This document shows positions 8,366-17,374 of a DNA stretch of 28,382 nt, in pieces (within the stretch, counting starts at the first letter, position 1; every line of letters starts with the position of its first letter). The notes under the pieces are model-generated. The model was not told where the DNA came from, did no database searches, and was given only the letters and a program-made list of their open reading frames with translations. This DNA is from Folioceros fuciformis (taxonomy: Eukaryota; Anthocerotophyta; Anthocerotopsida; Anthocerotales), in assembly GCA_049999805.1 (NCBI GenBank), contig JBNGIO010007223.1:1-28382 (forward strand). Reading direction: 5' to 3'. A program made the translations under genes and the position numbers.

Positions 8366-10315
8366 AAGTATTATTGGCTATTAAGGAGCCATATCCGGAC
8401 TGGACAGATGCTTTCCACTTGCATGTACTAAGGGCTTCTTCTATGCTTGCAAATTCATCTTGCATTTCAATTGCTGAAAGAGCTTGATGTAGAGCAAGCT
8501 CGACTGGAGCTTGCTCGGCATTGGCAGGTTGGGCTTGAGCGTGAACTAGTCAGGTGGAACGGCTGCTTGACGAGAGAAAGAATCCCTAGGATTTTTCCAT
8601 AGATGGCTTGGTGGTGTATTACATACGGAACGCCTTAGAGGAGGGGGGTAAGGTTCTAGCACGGGTACCTGGACTACTGGGATGTGGTTCATGTCTAAGT
8701 CTTGGCTATCTATCACATGATGGTGAGGCTGATCTAGAACTGCTGGTGCAGGTAGTTGTGGAGGAGGTAGTACCTTGGGTTGTACTTGAGCAGCAGGAAC
8801 ATGTGGTGGTGCTTGGGCTACTAGAGCAGGGTAAACGAGTTGCTGGTTCTCCTCTTGGACTTGGTCGTCGTCGTAGAGTGTGGCCCCCTCAAGAGCAAGA
8901 GGGGAATCCATGTGGAGGAAACTTGACATGCTAGGAGCAGGGAGGGGAGACGACAAAGAGGCTACGTAGGAGTTGAGTAGCAAGGATTCATGGAAGTGGA
9001 CACTTCTGGAGAGTATTACCTCACAGGTGGAAAGGTCAAAAAGGCGATATGTCTTGGCCTGATCTGAATATCCGACAAAGAGGAGTTTTCTGCCCTTATC
9101 GTCCCATTTGCGTCTGCTAATGTCAGAGATGTGAGCACTGATTCTAACATGGGAGATCCGGGGCTTGTTCCTTGTCCAGCGCTCAAAGGGTGTGATGTTG
9201 GGCAGCTCTTTTGTGGGTAATCTATTCTTCAGATAGTTGGATGTTGCTATGGCCTTAGCCTAGTAGCCTCGAGTGAGCCCAGAAAGCTTGAGTATGGGTC
9301 TGGACATCTCAAGAAGGGAGCGATACAGTCGCTCGGCAAATGGGTTATGGGCTGGTGTGTGAGGTACTGTGAGTTGGCGGAGAATCCCTTTGGATTTGCA
9401 TAAGTCCTGGAAAGCATGACTTGTGTACTCTCCTCTCTTGTCATTGCGGAGTGTGCTGACCTGGAAACCAGTTTGCCTTTCTACTGCTAGGACAAATTCT
9501 TGGAAACATGTGAGTGCTTCGTCCTTCTGCCTAAGGAAAAAGATATGGCAGTACCTGCTCTACTCGTCCAAGAATGTCAAGAAGTAGCTGTGGCCACCGA
9601 AACTGGAGGTGCTCATTGGTCCACAAATATCTGAGTGTACGACCTCAAGGAGACGTTGGGCTCAAGTAGGTGAGGGGTCGTTGAACGGGAGTTGATAGAA
9701 CTTTGAGTACTTGCATATCTCGCAGAAGAAGTCCTTGGGTACCTTAATGCTAACAAGATCCTTATACATGTTCGGGTTGACAAATGTGCTGAGGTACGAG
9801 GCATTGATATGCCCTGCTTGACAATGCTAGAGTCTAGTGATGTCAAGGTTGCCTGATGAGGAGTTGGCCACCGCCAGTGCTGAAGACGACTGAATATTGA
9901 GCAGGTACAGATTGTTGAAGGGAAGTCCATGAATGATAGGTGGAGCAATGGTTGCCTTGGAAGGTAATGATGAGGTTGTGCTCCATTGCTAGCTTGCGGA
10001 CTGATAGTAAATTCTTTGTCATTGCAGGAACGTGAAGGGCACCGTTGATGGTGAGAGTTTCTCCATTAGACAGCCGCAGGTGCACCTCACTAGTGCCTTC
10101 CACTGGTAGGGGACTATCATCTCCGAGGTGGACGTGATGGTCGAAGTTGACCGTATGGTAGAATGTGAACATATCCTTACTGCTGCAGATGTGGGTCGTT
10201 GCACCCGAATCTAAAAACCATCTACAGCTGTCCGTTATGGTCAGTGTCAAGCAAACGGCTAGAATTGAGCTTGCAGGGGGTGACTTGATTGATGTAGTCA
10301 TGTTGGACTCGTTTC
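8366..10315 (-). pseudogene. Copia-I protease, integrase and linker, broken
   Basis: Aspartic protease motif WFLDSGATTHIC near 10220-10185, then LGDDSPLPVEGTSEVHLR and VPAMTKNLLSVRKL. GAG-pre-integrase zinc region FFCEICKYSKF follows near 9735. The integrase core has HSDICGPMST (first Asp) near 9625, LRNDKRGEY (second Asp) near 9450 and NPFAERLYRSLLEM (Glu) near 9340. The C-terminal block IRISRRKWDDKGRKLLFVGYSDQ is near 9080. A Pro/Gln-rich linker is open at 8983-8546, with the RRS box before RT. Frameshifts and stops (for example near 9843, 9663 and 9550) break the polyprotein. All three DDE residues can still be read. Confidence 0.85.
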
Positions 10316-10330
10316 TGGGTGAGTCTTGTT

Positions 10331-12898
10331 TTTTTTTTTTGCGAAGAAAATAATTCTGATTATGAGTGGAAGACTCCTCCCACTTACAATACAATGGGAA
10401 CCCCCTGCTAACGAATGTACATATATCGAGCACCAAAAGAGAGGGGGGTGGACTAGCCTTAAGTCCAAAACTCAAGACAAGGCGCACAGAGAGTGCTCCC
10501 CTACACTATGGTACCCGCCACCTGCCTAAAACACTGATACTCACACTTCGAAGTCTCTCAAAGACCCTAAAGACTCACCTTCCCCAGGGGCACGAGTGGT
10601 TCCAACCCGTATCTTTCCCAAGCGAAAGGAAGCTGGCCATCCTCAAGTCTTTCCGCTTAAACTGCTTCCGGCGTGATTGCTCCAAGGCTTCTACTGCAAT
10701 CAATAAATGTTCCCATATGCGCCATAACAGAGCTTTCGCGGATGCCGGCTCCTGTCCTCCATAGACCACCGCGGACCAATTGACCCAGAGATAGAAAAGA
10801 CAAGAGGACCACAGTAAGCCCCACCATTGGGCCTTCAGGAGAGGTTTGCCCAAGGCTGCGTCCAGCCCAAATAAGGCTGACGGACTTGTGATCTTGAGGT
10901 TAGCTCCAGGAAAAATCAATCGAAGCCACCTGCCCACCTCCCCCCAGATCTCTTGGGCAAAGCAACAGTGAAAGAACATGTGTTGACTCTTGTTTGGGGC
11001 ACCAGCGGTGCACAATCGACACACATCCTCCCCCATTGCAACTAGAAGCCCATCCCAACGATCTGCATTAGGCAAACATGCTTGAAAGAAACACCAAACC
11101 ATAGACCTGACCTTGGGAGGGACTCCTGCAGAGTTCCATAGGAGCTTGATGGCTTCCTTTTGGCGCCATCTAGCTAACTGTAGTCGGGGAGCCATTGGTT
11201 GTCTTTGCTTGATTTTCTATGCTCGCACCAACCAAAGGAAAGGGTCCGCCGTTGGGAAGTTGAAAAACGATCGAGAAGTAGCCTTCTTGCACCCTGGATG
11301 CTTGGGCCACCTATAGAGATCTGGTCTGAAGGTTAGAGCCCAGTTTTCACCCAATCGGAACTAGCACAGAACCTTTGCTTTATTAGAGGTTTGTGGCCCA
11401 ATTGGGCGTTCGCCAGACGTGCACCACCGCCCTGCCCGAATGGACCTACGGATTACAGTTCTAGCCCGCAGTTCCCCCCCTTGGCCTTCACCGTCGTCCC
11501 TACCTTGCACTTCCAGAGAGCCGTCAGGCGACAAGACCTTGAACGACTTCAACATTTCTTTGCCGTCAGCTCTCGCAAGCCAAATCGCCTTATCTAGCTC
11601 TAATGCTTCGTCGTGTTTATCCTCCTCCTCTGAGTCGACTCCCCTACTACTATCCATGGAGTAAGCAAACCACCCTTCCTCGCCTATGGTAGGTTGTTGC
11701 CTTAGGATCTGATGCACCTTTTCCTCTAGCCCCTCGTGCAGCCACGAGAATATGAGTCTGACGTGCTGGGCCCCTACACCAAACTCCCTTCTGACCTCTT
11801 CCACCTCCTTCCAACGGGACTCTGATCAATTCCATAAATGCCCAAGCTGGATAACGCCTTTGCGACAAGCCAGCCCAAAAATTTGTGATCAATATACCCT
11901 TGACCTGAACTCCCGTACCCATAACCTCGAGAAGCCTTACAGAGGAATGCCCAGAACATCATTCAAATGAGAGGAGGTGCCCGGGATAAGATAATGTTTG
12001 ACCTCCAAGTAACTGTTCCAGATGGACTTAAAGAGCGAGGAGCATCCTGCAGTATCAAGTAGCGGTTTGTTAGCCAGAATGTTGTGAATAGACCTCCTAC
12101 CCCTGGGGACAGCTTGGGTGCCATCCAAGTGCTGTGTTAGCAGACTCTTCCAAGGGTAGTATGCCGGATCCGCTGCCCTAACAACCCATTGAACATGCAA
12201 AACTTTCATCTTGGCAACTGGGTCCACCACCCCTAGGCCCCCCATTCCACACGCTTGAATAATATGTTGCCAAGCCACTTTAGAACACCCAGCCATACCA
12301 TCCCCCAAACGCTTCCATAGGAAAGAGGTCAGCACCTGTTGTAAGCGCTTCACCTCTATTTTAGAAGGCGCCCACAAAAAACAGAAAGTACTATAAAGAG
12401 GCAATAAGGATATGGTTGATCACCACTAGCCTACCTGCCAAGTTGAGCTCCAGCAATTGTAAACTAGCCGCTTTGTGAATGAACCTGAGGCAGACATACT
12501 TCCCAATCTTCCCATTCTCCTCACCCTCTTGAAAGGGAAGTTCCAAATACTTGTGGGTAGAGCCCAAGGTCACTCGCTTGATGTGGTTAATACACTGAGG
12601 GGGTTCCCCCTCCATGTGAAGACACATCATGTGTGTCTTGTTCCAATTCACCTTGCAGCCCGAAAGTTCACCAAAAACCTTGACCTATTGGAGCAACGCT
12701 TTCAATGGAGCCTCCTCCATCAAGGAAAAGAGGAGCGTATCATCTGCAAATGCAGGGACCCTTAGTTGTGTTCCATCTGGGTTCCGAATACCCGCCACTG
12801 CCGGGTCCTACTTGACTACTCTGAGGAAGAAGTCAGTAACAATAATAAATAAGAATGGAGCAAGGGGGCAACCCTGACGTACCGACCAAGAGATGCCA
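10331..12898 (-). mobile_element. 5'-truncated L1-type LINE inserted into copia-I
   Basis: The direct repeat TGGGTGAGTCTTGTT lies at 10316-10330 and 12899-12913 (15 of 15 bases). On the - strand the 3' end has a poly-A of about ten bases (T run at 10331-10340) and the 5' end starts inside the RT domain. These are the marks of target-primed reverse transcription. The host copia frame is interrupted between the zinc knuckle region of gag and the protease, and continues in register once one copy of the duplication is discounted. Confidence 0.93.
10575..12898 (-). pseudogene. LINE ORF2 C-terminal half: RT fingers/palm end and zf-RVT
   Basis: The - strand begins in RT with SVRQGCPLAPFLFIIVTDFFL, written here only as a landmark near 12890 (key residues RQGCPLAPFLF), then the catalytic FADDTLLF near 12750. 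Thumb/connection segments follow: CKVNWNKTHMM, GRLVVINHILIASLPLY and CGMGGLGVVDP. The last ORF (11195-10575) carries the plant zf-RVT pattern: WNSAGVPPKVRSMVWC, a CRLC...HMFFHCCFAQEIW zinc motif. Stops and frameshifts occur (for example near 12820, 12690, 11940 and 11360). ORF1, the endonuclease and the first RT blocks are missing. Bases 10341-10574 are its 3' UTR. Confidence 0.9.
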
Positions 12899-12913
12899 TG
12901 GGTGAGTCTTGTT

Positions 12914-13857
12914 GGGGTTCTCCTAATTGTTTCTTCCTGCATTCGTGCTCGTAGTGCCCAGGAATGCGGCACCAATTGCATGGGCCCTCCCCATTCTTCT
13001 TATGAGGCAGGCTGGAGTTGTTGAATCCTCCAGGTGATGACTGCTGGTCTGAGGATCTTTTGGCGGAGAAGCTCCCCCTACCTCTGCCTCATCTTCCTCC
13101 TTGGCCTCTAGAAGTAAAGAGGACGTGATTTGCACCTTGACTTGTGCGTGGATTGCTGGAGCAGCTGGATTCTTGCTCCACGAGTGCGCCAATGACTTTT
13201 GAGAAAGTGCCAGTTGGCGTGGCTCCAGCTGCAATTGCCTGAATTGCCTGTCTAAGAACCGAGTTCTTTGAACTGATGAATGTCTTGTATGACAAGGGGA
13301 GAGATGTTAGTAACGTTACGGTAGCCTGGAGCTCTGTGACAGTTGTGCCACAAGCTGCAAGCCTGGCCCGTGAGGACCTGAAGTTGTGTATGTGCTGTTC
13401 TACACTCTCATTCTCCTTCATTTTCAGCGTGTAGAAATGTCTTGTTGCATGTATAAGGGACATGGAACCTTGGGATTGGAACATGTCTTTGAAGCCTTCC
13501 AGATCCCGTGGGCTGTGGTCTACCCCTGTGTATGCTGAAGCATGGTTTTATCTAAAGCTGAGATGAGCAAATTTCTAGCCTTCTTATCTTTCTTATGCCA
13601 GGCAGCTATCAAGTCAGGAGTCGCCACAGGGGTTGTTGTAGTAGAGGGTGTAGGGAGTGTCCTATCGGTTATGTTATGTCCATGAGATCTTGGTCCTCAA
13701 GAAGTGCAGTTATGCGCATTTCCCACATGTCGAAGTCGGTTCCTGTGAAGCGATCACGGACGCAGAACTCGATCTTCGTTGTGTTGATAACTGTACCCAT
13801 TGCCGTTAGTTTCCTGAATTTTCTGAAGTGCGATTGAAGTGGATTGAAAGCGAGCAT
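12914..13857 (-). pseudogene. Copia-I gag
   Basis: Starts at ATG 13857 and reads FCVRDRFTGTDFDMWEMRITALLED, given here as the landmark RFTGTDFDMWE. After a small insertion that frameshifts near 13669 it continues AAWHKKDKKARNLLISAL. The gag (UBN2-type) core follows at 13484-13089 with HFYTLKMKENESVEQHI. The zinc knuckle CNWCRIPGHYEHEC lies near 12990-12945 in a third frame. Gag packages element RNA. The LINE insertion lies just after the knuckle. At least two frameshifts make it non-functional. Confidence 0.85.
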
Positions 13858-13869
13858 GTACTAACGACT

Positions 13870-14232
13870 CTAATGCCTAATGCTAAGATAAATCTTCTCT
13901 AATATGAAGTGGAGTGATTGGATTTGTGAGTCCAACTTTGTGATTTGGTTGTTGAGGTCTTCATGGGTGATGATGGCTCTCATTGGAAATAGGTTGGCTG
14001 AACGGTATCTGTGGAGGCGGTCGGAATCTACAGACATGCGGTTAGCAGAACGCTGTGAAGCCAGAGAGTGGGATCCCGTGTGGCTGGTTGGCTGAGTGGG
14101 GACCGATGCTCGACGAGACTTGAGGCCGAAGTTGCGGCTCATCTCTTTGATGCAGTCACCGCAAGTAAATTGCCGCACAGGAGGCGCTCTCCCCAAGGGA
14201 GAGTAAGAGGCCGGGGTGCGCCTTCTAGGCAT
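13870..14232 (-). CDS. Short ORF in the copia-I leader, upstream of gag
   Basis: An intact 120-codon ORF lies between the PBS (14351) and gag (ATG 13857), ending 12 bp before the gag start. The N-terminal two thirds is basic and Ser/Arg-rich with a CGDC pair. The C-terminus, EDLNNQITKLDSQIQSLHFI and onward, has heptad spacing of L and I typical of a coiled coil. Most copia elements place gag first, with only a short leader. It could be a gag N-terminal part separated by a mutation, an accessory protein, or captured sequence. Function unknown. Confidence 0.45.
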   Translation of the reverse strand: MPRRRTPASYSPLGRAPPVRQFTCGDCIKEMSRNFGLKSRRASVPTQPTSHTGSHSLASQRSANRMSVDSDRLHRYRSANLFPMRAIITHEDLNNQITKLDSQIQSLHFILEKIYLSIRH

Positions 14233-14350
14233 CTTGCTGATTTCATGATTGGCGTGCCGGATTGCCGCTCATCCGCTACTGCACCATCGATGAACTTGCA
14301 ATACCAGGTGTGTGGCGCGTGAGCAATGCCGAACGACAGTTGGCCCTTTG

Positions 14351-14362
14351 GCTCTAATACCA
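14351..14362 (-). other. Primer binding site of copia-I
   Basis: The - strand reads TGGTATTAGAGC, one base from the initiator-Met-tRNA site TGGTATCAGAGC, and abuts the end of the 5' LTR. Confidence 0.88.
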
Positions 14363-14594
14363 TAAAGCGGAGCAAGATGCTAGATTGAGCTATAATGATT
14401 AAAATGCTTAAGCAAGAACGTTGTACATATAATGTCTGGGATGCACTTGTAACCGCACTACTGTCGAGTGCTAGCGTAACTAGCAGAACTGCTCTTTAGC
14501 AACTAAAACATTTATCTACCTGTGCACGAAACGTGCCCTAATAACTCTTGGGTGCTAAAGCCCAAGCCGTGGCGCCACAATTTCTACTCCAGCA
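14363..14594 (-). repeat. 5' LTR of copia-I
   Basis: Direct repeat of 6124-6353, 232 bp. On the - strand it starts TGCTGGAGTAG and ends CCGCTTTA next to the PBS. Similarity to the other LTR stops sharply at both ends. Confidence 0.88.
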
Positions 14595-14599
14595 GGCTA

Positions 14600-14855
14600 G
14601 GCCTTTATAGACTCATACGCCTTCCATGTTATTGGTCCTTGACTTGCCTCATTCCCTTGTGGGCTTCACTTTGGCTTGCCCGTTCAAGAAATGCTCCTTT
14701 ATCTTTATCTAAAAGGTGCTTCTTAATCCTTATCTAGAAAGCTCACTTTTAGGGCACCTTTCATATAGACTAGTTTAGGGCACTCTTCATTAACTAATTT
14801 TGATATGTTGTAATAAACCACTTCTAATACTCCCACTCAACAAATCAAAATTAGT
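14600..14855 (-). repeat. U3 part of the copia-IV 3' LTR with TATA box, split by copia-I
   Basis: On the - strand a purine-rich GAGTGGGAG (near 14831-14839) is followed by TATTAGAAGTGG and about 240 bp ending in TCTATAAAGGCC (14602-14611), then copia-I. This looks like PPT plus LTR U3. Its R/U5 part should lie left of copia-I (below 6119), where I cannot define its end. An inverted repeat of 18 bp (14793-14810 and 14838-14855, one mismatch) overlaps the PPT/LTR border. Confidence 0.55.
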
Positions 14856-15087
14856 CCTTCAACCTAAGCATCTTGTTTTTGATGAGTGAGTTATGCTCGC
14901 TATCCAACGCTCTTTTCCACTCTTTTTCACTGTTCAATGTTTATGGCTCATCGGCCTCTGCTAACAAAGCCACTTCATACTTATACGCGTTTATGGACTC
15001 CAAGATCTTGTGCAAAGGTTTCCATCATCTGGTTGATCTTCTAAGTTGGATTGGTTGTTTCTCTTGGATTCTTCGATCTTGCTCCTC

Positions 15088-15417
15088 TTCATCATCTTCG
15101 ACGCTTCGAGTTTCTTCATCATCTTCGACGCTTCGAGTTTCTTCATCATCTTCGACGCTTCGAGTTTCTTCATCATCTTCGACGCTTCGAGTTTCTTCAT
15201 CATCTTCGACGCTTCGAGTTTCTTCATCATCTTCGACGCTTCGAGTTTCTTCATCATCTTCGACGCTTCGAGTTTCTTNNNNNNNNNNNNNNNNNNNNNN
15301 NNNNNNNNNNNNNNNNNNNNNNNNNNNNNNNNNNNNNNNNNNNNNNNNNNNNNNNNNNNNNNNNNNNNNNNNNNNNNNGAGTTTTTTCATCATCTTTGAC
15401 GCTTCGAGTTTCTTTAC
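15088..15417. repeat. 27-bp coding minisatellite in copia-IV
   Basis: Seven near-identical 27-bp units occupy 15088-15276 (core CGACGCTTCGAGTTTCTTC), then 100 N, then about 1.3 diverged units (15379-15417). On the - strand each unit encodes ETRSVEDDE. All frames stay open because the unit is a multiple of three and lacks stop codons. Confidence 0.95.
15279..15378. other. Assembly gap, 100 N
   Basis: Exactly 100 N, a conventional placeholder, inside the 27-bp minisatellite. True repeat number is unknown. Confidence 0.99.
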
Positions 15418-15593
15418 TCCTCTATTGTCTTGATGCCGAGGTTGCTCATGCTCCACAGTAGGTTGAGTTTGCTCCAGAGTATGTTGCTCAAGAACCAAGG
15501 CTAGAGGGACTTCATCTACACTAGATGAATTGCATCTAACGGTCATTTTCCATGAAGCCCGTTTGGTGTACATTTGAATTTACACCATCCTAA

Positions 15594-15769
15594 TCACATA
15601 TCCACATTTAAGCCTTTTTTTCAAAAACCACTTATATCGATGTGTGGTGGACATAATCGATATCCACACATTTGCTTCTAGTCACATATCCACATTTAAG
15701 CCTTTTTTTCAAAAACCACTTATATTGATGTGTGGTGAACATAATCGATATCCACACATTTGCTTCAAG
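15594..15769. repeat. 88-bp tandem duplication
   Basis: TCACATATCCACATTTAAGC and onward at 15594-15681 is repeated at 15682-15769 with few differences. Each unit contains TCAAAAACCACTTATAT and the palindrome-containing ATAATCGATATCC. No coding content is evident. Confidence 0.9.
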
Positions 15770-15838
15770 CCCATAACCAAGTGGTACATAAACCCTTCAA
15801 ACTCCAAAACTTTGAGAAAAAAAGAAATCTTACTTTCA

Positions 15839-15860
15839 GTGCGCCGGTCTACTGGCGCCC
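15839..15860. repeat. 22-bp palindrome, copy 1 (GTGCGCC half-site)
   Basis: Halves GTGCGCCGGT and ACTGGCGCCC around CT. It lies about 185 bp beyond the 3' end of the methyltransferase remnant. See copies at 17302, 18982 and 19116. Confidence 0.85.
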
Positions 15861-16045
15861 TAAAGTGTGTGTTTGAAGGATAGGAAACTGGCTATCTGCA
15901 TCCCATGGATTTAAAAACAAAATAGTCAAATTTGTTCATAATCATAATATACCATCCACTTCCACTACTCTCAAAATCACCTTTAAACAAAAACATGAAC
16001 GTCTTGATTAGCGTCGGAATCGACTACAACATCTACGTCTTTAAG

Positions 16046-17222
16046 TCACTGGCCCTCTGTGTCTCCAAATTTATCCCCCTCCACATCAAGAATAGAGAAA
16101 TGCGGGTTGTCCACAATCTCAGGCGGAATTGTTCCATTCTGATCCCATATAGTCATAGCACAAAGGTCTTCCGCTGGTCTATCGTCCGATTGTGAAAAAA
16201 TCTCTCCTTTTTTTCCCAACAAACTGAATACCTGCATCTAACAATCCACGCTACCATCCGCGCAGACTTCTTTGGCCCAAAACTTCATAGGCGTGTGCGA
16301 GAAATGCTCTGTGAAGATCTCCTTATCAGAGTCTGGCAAAGAGCCTATGCCATTCACCCGCTGCATGATGTAAGAGGTACATCTTACATCAATATCCACT
16401 ACGACAACATGCCTTCCTCTTTGAATCGCAGACTGTAGAAATGGTGTAGATCTTGCGCAAGCATCCACTACCCAGTCCCCTTCAGCGGAGAACATATTCA
16501 CCAACATACCCATTAAACCAAGGGGCTTTTGATACGGCGAGACGACTAGAGAATCTGCCAAGTGGAACAAATGTTTCTTCACCACAGCACCATGCCTTAT
16601 AACTCTCGGAAGAAGGAATCCTTGATTCGTGAATAATGAAGCTTTTGTATCCTGAGCTTCAAAGTGAACTGCACTTCCAATAGTTAAATACTCGCTAGTT
16701 AAATAGTCTCTACTACGCCTGCATTGGGAGGTATGTTAGTCTTCTCCCACACTAAGGTCTGAATGGTTTCCTTCTTGCACCATGGCCGAAGTGCTTCCCT
16801 AGCCTGTGTAATCAGATCCACGCCATGCATGATAACCACCCTATACACATTATTGTTGGTGCATTCTGAAAACCCTCGAATCATGTCCTCAAGCTCTTTG
16901 CTTGTCAGCTGCCTGTCGTATTCATGTCGTTGCAATCCGCGAGGCAAATCTGCGAATAAGAGAGTATACGGCCGTTTTACCATAAATGCTTTCATCTCCA
17001 GAACGTTTCGATGGATAACTTGATACTTAGTTTTATTGTTACTGCTTGGGACTCCGAACTCCAATAATCTTGCATTCGTATCTGCATCTGCGAGTCTCTG
17101 CTTTTCCTCTTCCATGCGCTTCCAGTTTCTAGCAAAATACATAATCTTGAAAAGGCTTTGGCAATGCTTCAAGGTCTGTGATGTCTATTGGTTTCAGCCA
17201 AAAAGCATTTCTTTCAGAAAAC
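16046..17222 (-). pseudogene. Decayed beta-class (permuted) DNA amino-methyltransferase
   Basis: Motif order on the - strand is IV then X then I, the permuted order of beta-class N6-adenine/N4-cytosine DNA methyltransferases. The N-part (17172-16699) holds KYQVIHRNVLEMKAFM, then YTLLFADLPRGL, where DPPY/DPPW (motif IV) is expected. The C-part (16585-16238) holds KPLGLMGMLVNMFSAEGDWVVDACARS, of which the landmarks are KPLGLM (motif X) and VVDACARS (motif I, consensus DPFAGSG), then GRHVVVVDID. A frameshift near 16690 separates the halves. A stop at 16238 interrupts a tail that runs on to 16046. A better N-terminus, FWLKPIDITDLEALPKPF, lies in another frame up to about 17220. Both SAM-binding and catalytic motifs are damaged. 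SAM-dependent base methylation is the family role; the target is unknown. Confidence 0.72.
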
Positions 17223-17301
17223 CACACAAAAAGCAGAATCACAAATCAAGAACTACGTCACTCCAGCCTACATAAGGGAAAAATCACTTCTAATGACTAG
17301 A

Positions 17302-17323
17302 GTGCGCCGGTAGACTGGCGCAC
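17302..17323. repeat. 22-bp palindrome, copy 2
   Basis: Halves GTGCGCCGGT and ACTGGCGCAC around AG, in the space between the divergent methyltransferase and DUF7869-like remnants, about 80 bp upstream of the former's first recognisable codon. Confidence 0.9.
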
Positions 17324-17342
17324 ACCCTCCTCAATCTACACG

Positions 17343-17352
17343 NNNNNNNNNN
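17343..17352. other. Assembly gap, 10 N
   Basis: Ten N at the start of the + strand transposon gene remnant; its N-terminal coding sequence may be missing here. Confidence 0.99.
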
Positions 17353-17374
17353 GTCTTCTTGATGTGCATGTGGT

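Larger units (their letters stand above)
6119..14599 (-). mobile_element. Copia-I: Ty1/copia LTR retrotransposon, nested and decayed
   Basis: On the - strand the order is LTR, PBS, leader ORF, gag, protease, integrase, RT, RNase H, PPT, LTR, the Ty1/copia order. LTRs are 14363-14594 and 6124-6353 and differ at about two dozen positions, so the insertion is not recent. Flanking 5-mers are GGCTA (14595-14599) and TGCTA (6119-6123), matching at four of five bases, which fits a 5-bp target duplication. Two later insertions lie inside it: a LINE at 10331-12898 and a solo LTR at 8070-8360. It is related to copia-III at the right end of the window, sharing strings such as CRWFLDSGATTHIC and SYF.TFLDE.SRYCH. 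Confidence 0.9.
14850..15573 (-). pseudogene. Copia-IV pol remnant: acidic linker and start of RT
   Basis: The frame from 15573 gives an acidic, Glu/Gln-rich segment, the 9-residue repeat ETRSVEDDE, then QPIQLRRSTR. RRSTR is the box between integrase and RT in copia polyproteins. Past a stop it reads YEVALLAEADEP, a second stop, and EWKRALDSEHNSLIKNK, the entry to RVT_2 (near 14985-14878). It then jumps directly to a short tail MLRLKD and a stop beside the PPT. So nearly all of RT and RNase H is deleted. The assembly gap prevents checking frame across the repeat. Confidence 0.75.

Noticed and set aside
8608-8934. 108-codon + strand ORF rich in Val/Leu
   Set aside because: It is the complement of the copia-I Pro/Gln-rich linker, which has family context on the - strand.
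14595-14630. The copia-I LTR extending right to include the TATA box at 14604
   Set aside because: The left LTR lacks this sequence and similarity ends sharply at the TGYTGGAGTAG start, beside a polypurine tract on the left.
15088-15417. CRISPR-like array
   Set aside because: The repeats are contiguous 27-bp units with no spacers, in a eukaryotic retroelement.
14991-15461. Overlapping + and - strand ORFs through the 27-bp repeat (for example SSSSSTLRVSS, FFIIFDASS, KMMKKLEAS)
   Set aside because: They are alternative frames of a stop-free repeat and run through the N gap; only the acidic - strand frame is tied to a copia polyprotein.
17302-17323. Palindromes at 15839 and 17302 as terminal inverted repeats of a 1.5-kb element around the methyltransferase
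   Set aside because: Similarity does not extend beyond the 22 bp, I see no target duplication, and two more copies lie outside that interval.
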